This document shows, piece by piece, positions 58,830-64,000 of a stretch of 64,000 nt of DNA. Position 1 is the stretch's first letter. Each line of letters begins with the position of its first letter. Below the pieces are notes generated by a model. It was given only the letters and a program-made list of their open reading frames with translations. It did no database searches and was not told where the DNA came from. Location of the stretch: NCBI GenBank assembly GCA_050084985.1, contig JBITNC010000001.1, positions 198,710,001-198,774,000 of the forward strand. Reading direction: 5' to 3'. Both the position numbers and the translations under genes were made by a program. The stretch comes from Nageia nagi. Its lineage: Eukaryota; Pinophyta.

Positions 58830-60150
58830 CTAGATGTGTCCATCCACTTGGATTTATTAGGCTTCTATCCTTTCAATCTAGCCAACCACAACTTGGTCTC
58901 ACCTTTTCTTATAGCACAAACCTTCTTTTGCAATATGGAGTCCTCCTTGAGTTCATCCATAGTATTAGGAGCTAAGTCATCAAGAGATGGAAAAATATGA
59001 TCTAAATTTGCTTCATATTTAGTCAACATAGATGGATCATACAATTTCAAATGCTCAACATTCACAATTGAATATATGTTCATATATTCCAATAGATTCA
59101 ATCTAAATGCATTCTCACTTACTTTCTCCATAATCTCAAATGGTCCATACCTTATAGGTTTCAACTTCTTGGCTAGCTCTTGCAACCTCTCTTTACTAAT
59201 ATGCAACCAAACATGGTCTCCCACATGAAACTTATGGTCAACTGTATGTTTTTCATGTCTCATCTTGTACTTGGATTGGCTTATCTCAAGTTGCTCTTGG
59301 AATTTCAAATGAATTTGCCTAATCCTTTCAACAAAATTTTTAGCTTGCTTTTCTTCTTTCTAAAGTGAATCTTCTTCATCCTTTGCTTCCCAAACACATA
59401 ATCAAAGGGAAGGTGGTAACTAACCAAGACAAGTATCAAAAGGATTCTTATTAATGGAATAATGAATTGCTCTATTGTATTCATGTTGGATATATTCAAT
59501 ATGTTCATCAAAAGACTTAGGATGCTTGCCATAATAACCCCTCAAGAGCTGAACTATTGTAATGTTCACCATCTTGGTTTATCCATCTATTTTAGGATGA
59601 AAGGTAATACTCCTCTTCAACCTTGTACCCATATTTTCCCACAAATATGTCCAAAAATTTCCCAAAACTCTACTATATATATCTAAAATAATAGAGTTAG
59701 GTAATCCAAAATGAACCCAAACATGAGAAAAGAATAAATTTGTAGCATCTTATCCTATTATAGTCTTTTTACATGGAATCAAAACACACATCTTTCTAAA
59801 TCTATCCATAAAAATAAATAAATATTCATGACCATTCTTAGTCATAGGTAATCCTCCCATAAAATCCATTGAGTTACACTCTTATGGATGTGAAGGTACT
59901 ATAAGTGGCTGATACAAACCCAATTTCCTATTACTTGGCTTGCTATTGTAACACAAAGAATACCCCCTTATGTACTCGGTAATTTGATCTTGCATCTTTG
60001 GCCAATATACATACCTTTCCAAATTTTATAATGTCTTTTCAACCTCAAAATGTCTTACAATCTTTGAAGTATGTTCTTCTCTAATAAATCCAATTCTTTC
60101 ACCTATAGGTACACATAATGCATTAAAATAATAAATAAGTCCATTTTACA
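58830..60150 (-). pseudogene. E4 integrase with chromodomain-like tail
   Basis: The C-terminal 147 codons (58865-59308) are open: QSKYKMRHEKHTVDHKFHVG, RYGPFEIMEKVSENAFRL, IVNVEHLKLYDP and LARLKG near the end. The core (59305-59900, mixed frames) shows SMDFMGGLPMTKNGHEYLFI, then IILDIYSRVLGNFW, where the usual DRDSR is altered, and TKMVN, where the catalytic Glu reads as Lys. The zinc module is at about 59950-60120. It would insert cDNA, with the tail guiding it to chromatin. Confidence 0.8.
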
Positions 60151-60301
60151 AATTAAATTCATACAAACCCTATACTTGGACCTATGTGAAGACAACTTCT
60201 CATACACCTCTTCAAAGTCAATATCCTGCACATATGCCTCTAAAAATGACTCAGATAGAAAAAGGAAGAAATTTTAGCACTAGGAAGGAACTCATTGGAA
60301 T

Positions 60302-60900
60302 CTATTTGCACATCCCAAATGACCCAAAATCAGTACTACATTCTATTGATGGCATATAATATATAGTTACAAGTGGCCTAGAAAGCATGTTAGTAACCTT
60401 ATTTTGTGTTCCTTTCTTATACTTGATCACTAGATGAAATTGTTGCAAAAAATCCATCCATCTATAGTGTCTAGTTTGTTGCAATTTTGATTGAGTTTGT
60501 AAATACTTTAATGGTTGATGATTAGTATGAATGATTGTTTCTTTCTCTATTAAGTAATGTTTCCATTTTTCAATAACTTGAACCAATGCATACATTTCCT
60601 TATTATAAGTAGGATAATTCAAAATAGCCCTATTAAATGTTTCAGAATGATAGCAAATTAGTCTACCTTCTTGTAAAAAAATGGATCCCATGGCATATCC
60701 ACTTCCATTAGTCTCCACTTCAAATGGCTTTTGCAAATTAGAAAGTGCTAGCACAACTTCACTAATAATATTTTGCTTCAAAGTATCAAAAGATGTTTAT
60801 TGTTGTTTCCCCCAATGGAAAACTTGCCTCTTTTCAATTACACCATGTAAAGGCAAAGCAATATGAGAAAAATCAATAATAAAATTTCTAAAATATTGGA
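60302..60900 (-). pseudogene. E4 RNase H domain
   Basis: 159 open codons: PFEVETNGSGYAMGSIFLQ (Asn where the first catalytic Asp is expected), ILNYPTYNKEMYALVQVIEK (Glu kept), IIHTNHQPLKYLQTQSKLQQ (Asn for Asp) and NKVTNMLSRP (Asn for Asp). Three of four acidic positions changed in the same way, Asp to Asn. Degrades RNA in the RNA-DNA hybrid in functional relatives. Confidence 0.85.
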
Positions 60901-61560
60901 TAGCACCTAAGAAAATCCTCACTTTAGTTACATTATATTACCTTGGCCAATCTACTATAGCACTTACTTTGTAGGATCTATTTTAAGTTGTCCATGAACA
61001 ATAACATGGCCGAAATACACCCAAGACTCTTTTCCAAACTCACATTTTGAATGTTTCAACAACTTCTCCTTATGCAAAGTTTGAGACACTTGTCTAAGAT
61101 GTACAACATGTTATTTCCAAGTAAAAATATAAATAAGAATATCATCCAAGTATACAACAAAAAAAGAATCAATAAATGGATGAAGTACATCATTCATTAC
61201 CCTCATAAAAGTGGCTATTGCATTGCACAAACCAAATGAAAAAATAAGCCATTCAAATAGGTCTTGTCTTGTCTTGAAACTAGTCTTCCAAATATCCCCT
61301 TCCTTGATTCTAACTTGGTGATATCTAGTCCTCAAGTCTAGTTTTGTGAAGAATCTTACCTCTTCCAAATGATCCAAAAGATCATCTATCTGAGGTGAAG
61401 GATAGTGATTTTTGATGGTGATTTTATTTAGTGCTCTATATTCAATGCACATTATCCAAGTTTGATCCTTCTTGGGAACCAAAATAACAGGTGATCCATA
61501 TAGAGATGTACTTGGTTTGATCACACCTTGATCAACCAACTCCTAAATATGCCTCCTTAT
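60901..61560 (-). pseudogene. E4 reverse transcriptase
   Basis: 142 open codons (61111-61539): VDQGVIKPSTSLYGSPVILV, MCIEYRALNKITIKNHYPSP, FTKLDLRTRYHQVRIKEGD, FSFGLCNAIATFMRVMNDVL and the active site VVYLDDILIYIFTW. All core RT motifs are intact in this stretch. The thumb side (60901-61110, for example LKCEFGKESWVYFGHVI in shifted frames) is broken. Confidence 0.87.
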
Positions 61561-61699
61561 CTCCCCTTGTTCCAAAACTAATTATTGATACAAAGATATG
61601 TTGGGAAATGAAGCATTTAGTAACAAATGAATATCATGCTATATATCTTGAATATAAGGTAATACTTATGGCTCTACAAATAAGTTAGTAAACTCTCAA

Positions 61700-62375
61700 A
61701 CTAAATCTTGCATCTACTCCTCTCTTTTGCACACTGCTAGCAGCTTGAAATCATTATTGCATGTTGTTGATAGCATGAGATTCACCTCACTCGAGGCTAT
61801 TATTTTCACCATGATTAGAACAAACATTTTAGAAGCATTTATAAGATGTTTTACTTGAATGGTAGTAACCAAAGGTAGCTTTTTCCTACTTTTATATACA
61901 CTTGCTAGAAAGATCTTTCCATATTTCATCAATCGTAATTTGTTCAATCTTCTATAATAAATACCATATCTACCCATATGTAAGGGTTATCAAGAATAAC
62001 ACCATAAATATCTAAAGGAACAACATCAACCATAACTTCACCAATGTATTTTTCACAAATAGCAAATTTCAACTTACATTGCTTAGTGACTTGCAAACTA
62101 GCATTACGATGCACCCAACCTAAAGGATGTGGATTTGGATGGTTGAAAGTTTCCAATCCCATATTACTTAGTATATTATCTAAAATCAAATTTTCTTGAG
62201 AACACAGATCAATAATGTAATCTAATTTGGTTTTCTTAATTTTGATTTTGAGGTGGAATAATTGAATCCTTTGCTCTATAATGTCTTGAGTTTCTTTAAC
62301 CTTATAAATGATTGAATAGTTTACTCTATCATCAACATGTGAACTACCCTCAATATCATCACATGTAAGAACCAT
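61700..62375 (-). pseudogene. E4 protease and protease-RT linker
   Basis: 61944-62375 reads KTKLDYIIDLCSQENLILDN (DLCSQ in place of DSGAT), GLETFNHPNPHPLGWVHRNA, QCKLKFAICEKYIGEVMVDV and VILDNPYIWVDMVF. 61714-61977 reads KIFLASVYKSRKKLPLVTTI, then HLINASKMFVLIMVK. Matches E3 28101-28640. Protease would cut the polyprotein; its catalytic motif is degraded. Confidence 0.75.
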
Positions 62376-63330
62376 AGCATTAGTTTTCTCTTTATTATTA
62401 TGGTTATATGGATGTAATTCTAGATGTATTTTACAACATTTATCATCAATATGACCATCTTTATCATAATGAAAACAATATATACTATCACCTTCTTTAT
62501 TTGAAATATTAGTGGTCTTAGTTTCTTGCTTACCTTTGCCTTTATCTTGAGATTTAACTTTCTCTTGTCGTACTCTTGAATTATAAGCCTTTTTGGATTC
62601 ATCATATTATCTTTTTGCTTTACCAACCTCTTCTAAGTATTATGCTTGAACACACACTTGATCAATAATAGTAGGATTAAACAACATGATAGTCTTTTGC
62701 AAATGAATATGTAAACCTCCAATGCACTTCATTAAAGTTTGAGGATCTATTAGGGAAACCCCAAGCAAAGTAGCTTGTTTTCTAAATTACATAGTGTATT
62801 CTTGAACATTTTTCCCTCTTTGTTTTCTAAAGAATTATCATTTCATCAATTGTTTATTATGATATCCTAATGGATAGAATTGATCTCTTAACAACTCCTT
62901 AAATTCATTCCAATAAGATATTTTAGAAAAGTGTTCATGATTAAGAATTTCTACATGGCTTTCCCACCAAACTAAAGCATGTCCACTCATCTTTAATCTA
63001 GCAAATCAAAATCTCTTTTACAATACCATGAATTTGGGAATAAACCTCCAATTATTTCAACCAATAGTTCACCTTTTTTGCATCAACCTCTCCTCCAAAA
63101 GTAGGAATGTGCATTTTGGTCTCCACCTTGAATGGAACTCTATTTGATGAAGATGATGAATCAAGTCTCCCAACTACATCATGATATCTTTGATTGATAT
63201 TTGCATTTGCTCCACCAACCAACAACTCAACCAACCTAGCTAAATGATTATCCATTATCAAAAACCTCCTTTAAAAATTGGCATCTATTATGGTATGAAT
63301 AATATATTGTTTCTCCTCTGCATTATCCAT
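62376..63330 (-). pseudogene. E4 gag
   Basis: Starts MDNAEEKQYIIHTIIDANF (63330), stop, then MDNHLARLVELLVGGANANI and VETKMHIPTFGGEVDAKKVN. A central region in broken frames carries the ERR-like KVLHKG capsid end. The zinc knuckle at about 62430-62480 reads YCFHYDKDGHIDDKC, with Tyr for the second Cys. E3 has His at the same site. Confidence 0.8.
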
Positions 63331-63472
63331 TTTAGTCACTCTACCCCTTTGACCAATCTCAAGATCCTCTAGAATCAATTTTGGTCTTTGAGATCTCCTC
63401 CCAAACATCAAAAAACATGCTTTTGGTTGCCTAAAATACCTAAAATTTTGGCTCCAAATTTGGTTCACACAA

Positions 63473-63484
63473 GCTCTAATACCA
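63473..63484 (-). other. E4 primer binding site (initiator-Met tRNA type)
   Basis: The minus strand reads TGGTATTAGAGC, identical to E3, two bases inside the LTR. Confidence 0.87.
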
Positions 63485-63486
63485 TG

Positions 63487-63721
63487 TGGTCCATAATCAC
63501 TAGATGCTTATAGCATACTCAAATCCTCACTTATAGATTCGAATAAAATTACATTCACCATTGTGAGATCATAAAAATTGCATATAAATTGGAAATTACA
63601 TAAGGTAAAAACTATAACTAGCAATCTCAAAATCATACAACAAGATCAACACAATGATTTACTTGGGTTCACCCAATGTGGGCTAATCTAGCATGGAATT
63701 GGTGCCTTCTCTTCTCATTAT
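63487..63721 (-). repeat. E4 5' LTR, truncated
   Basis: Collinear with 58045-58273 (shared ATCATACAACAAGATCAACA and CACCCAATGTGGGCTAAT). Similarity stops at CTTCTCATTAT. About 470 bp including the LTR promoter end are missing, so the element has no complete 5' LTR. Confidence 0.85.
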
Positions 63722-64000
63722 TATAGTAACTTTTAAGGGTGATCCCTAAAAATTATTTTATAAACTTGTGGCTATTTAGCACTATGGCTATGTTTGGAAA
63801 AATATCTTAGTTTCCTTTGCTATAAATTATAACTTAATTCACATAATTTGTATTATAGAGAATATTGCTCTCTATTGATCTAGATTCCTGGAATTTGATA
63901 TGTATAAATAACCACTTATTAATTATATATAGTGATAATTCTTTGAAATAAATGAATTTGTTTATAAACTCAAGGAAATATTCATCAAAAATCATTTAGT
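63722..64000. other. Right flank, nothing recognised
   Basis: AT-rich, no frame or repeat match found in the window. Confidence 0.4.

Larger units (their letters stand above)
58045..63721 (-). mobile_element. E4: chromovirus-like element, same family as E3
   Basis: Minus-strand order: truncated 5' LTR (63487-63721), initiator-Met type primer site, gag, protease, RT, RNase H, integrase, 3' LTR (58045-58747). No nested insertion, so the internal order is continuous. RT is the best preserved in the window, with an intact YLDD, but stops and lost catalytic residues remain in every gene. The right LTR ends abruptly at 63721. The left end joins E8. Confidence 0.9.

Overview
This window looks like plant nuclear DNA from a large, repeat-rich genome, most likely a gymnosperm. 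The plant call rests on an intact galacturonosyltransferase-like (GATL) gene, plant-type Ty3/gypsy lineages (Tat-like and chromovirus-like) and plant mobile domain (PMD) sequence. The gymnosperm call is an inference from one gene in 64 kb and old, nested, heavily mutated retroelements. I see no bacterial, organellar, rRNA or CRISPR sequence.

Layout. 1-7431: Tat-like LTR retrotransposon E1 (minus strand, left end outside the window), with an internal 248-bp insert copied from 7811-8058. 7432-8890: degenerate, possibly CACTA-like DNA. 8890-19602: the low-copy part of the window, with a possible SINE, a LINE endonuclease remnant (9330-9740), the single clear host gene (GATL, 13413-14612, intronless, with two upstream ORFs in its leader) and a LINE reverse-transcriptase tail (16650-17760).

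19603-47486: Tat-like element E2 (minus strand), opened by three later insertions: a solo LTR (21606-22294), a chromovirus-like element E3 (26210-36833, plus strand), and a non-autonomous Tat-like element E5 (37655-45853, plus strand). E3 is itself interrupted by E9 (30005-34663, minus strand), a gag-protease-only element with a 5-bp target duplication and clean structural ends. E5 carries gag, no pol, an antisense intron-containing PMD gene, a 40-bp minisatellite and a 10-bp tandem array.

47487-64000: E6 (gag plus antisense PMD, same architecture as E5), E8 (proline-rich Tat-like gag), and E4 (58045-63721, minus strand), the same chromovirus-like family as E3 in the opposite direction with a truncated 5' LTR.

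Only the GATL gene looks functional. It probably acts in pectin or xylan synthesis in the Golgi. All retroelement coding regions carry stops, frameshifts and often lost catalytic residues. Many nonsense changes fit C-to-T decay. The most unusual biology is the E5/E6 pair: pol-less retroelements with an antisense PMD gene, with a phase-1 intron in E5 and traces of one at the matching place in E6. Lineage and domain names come from motif recognition by eye, with no database search.
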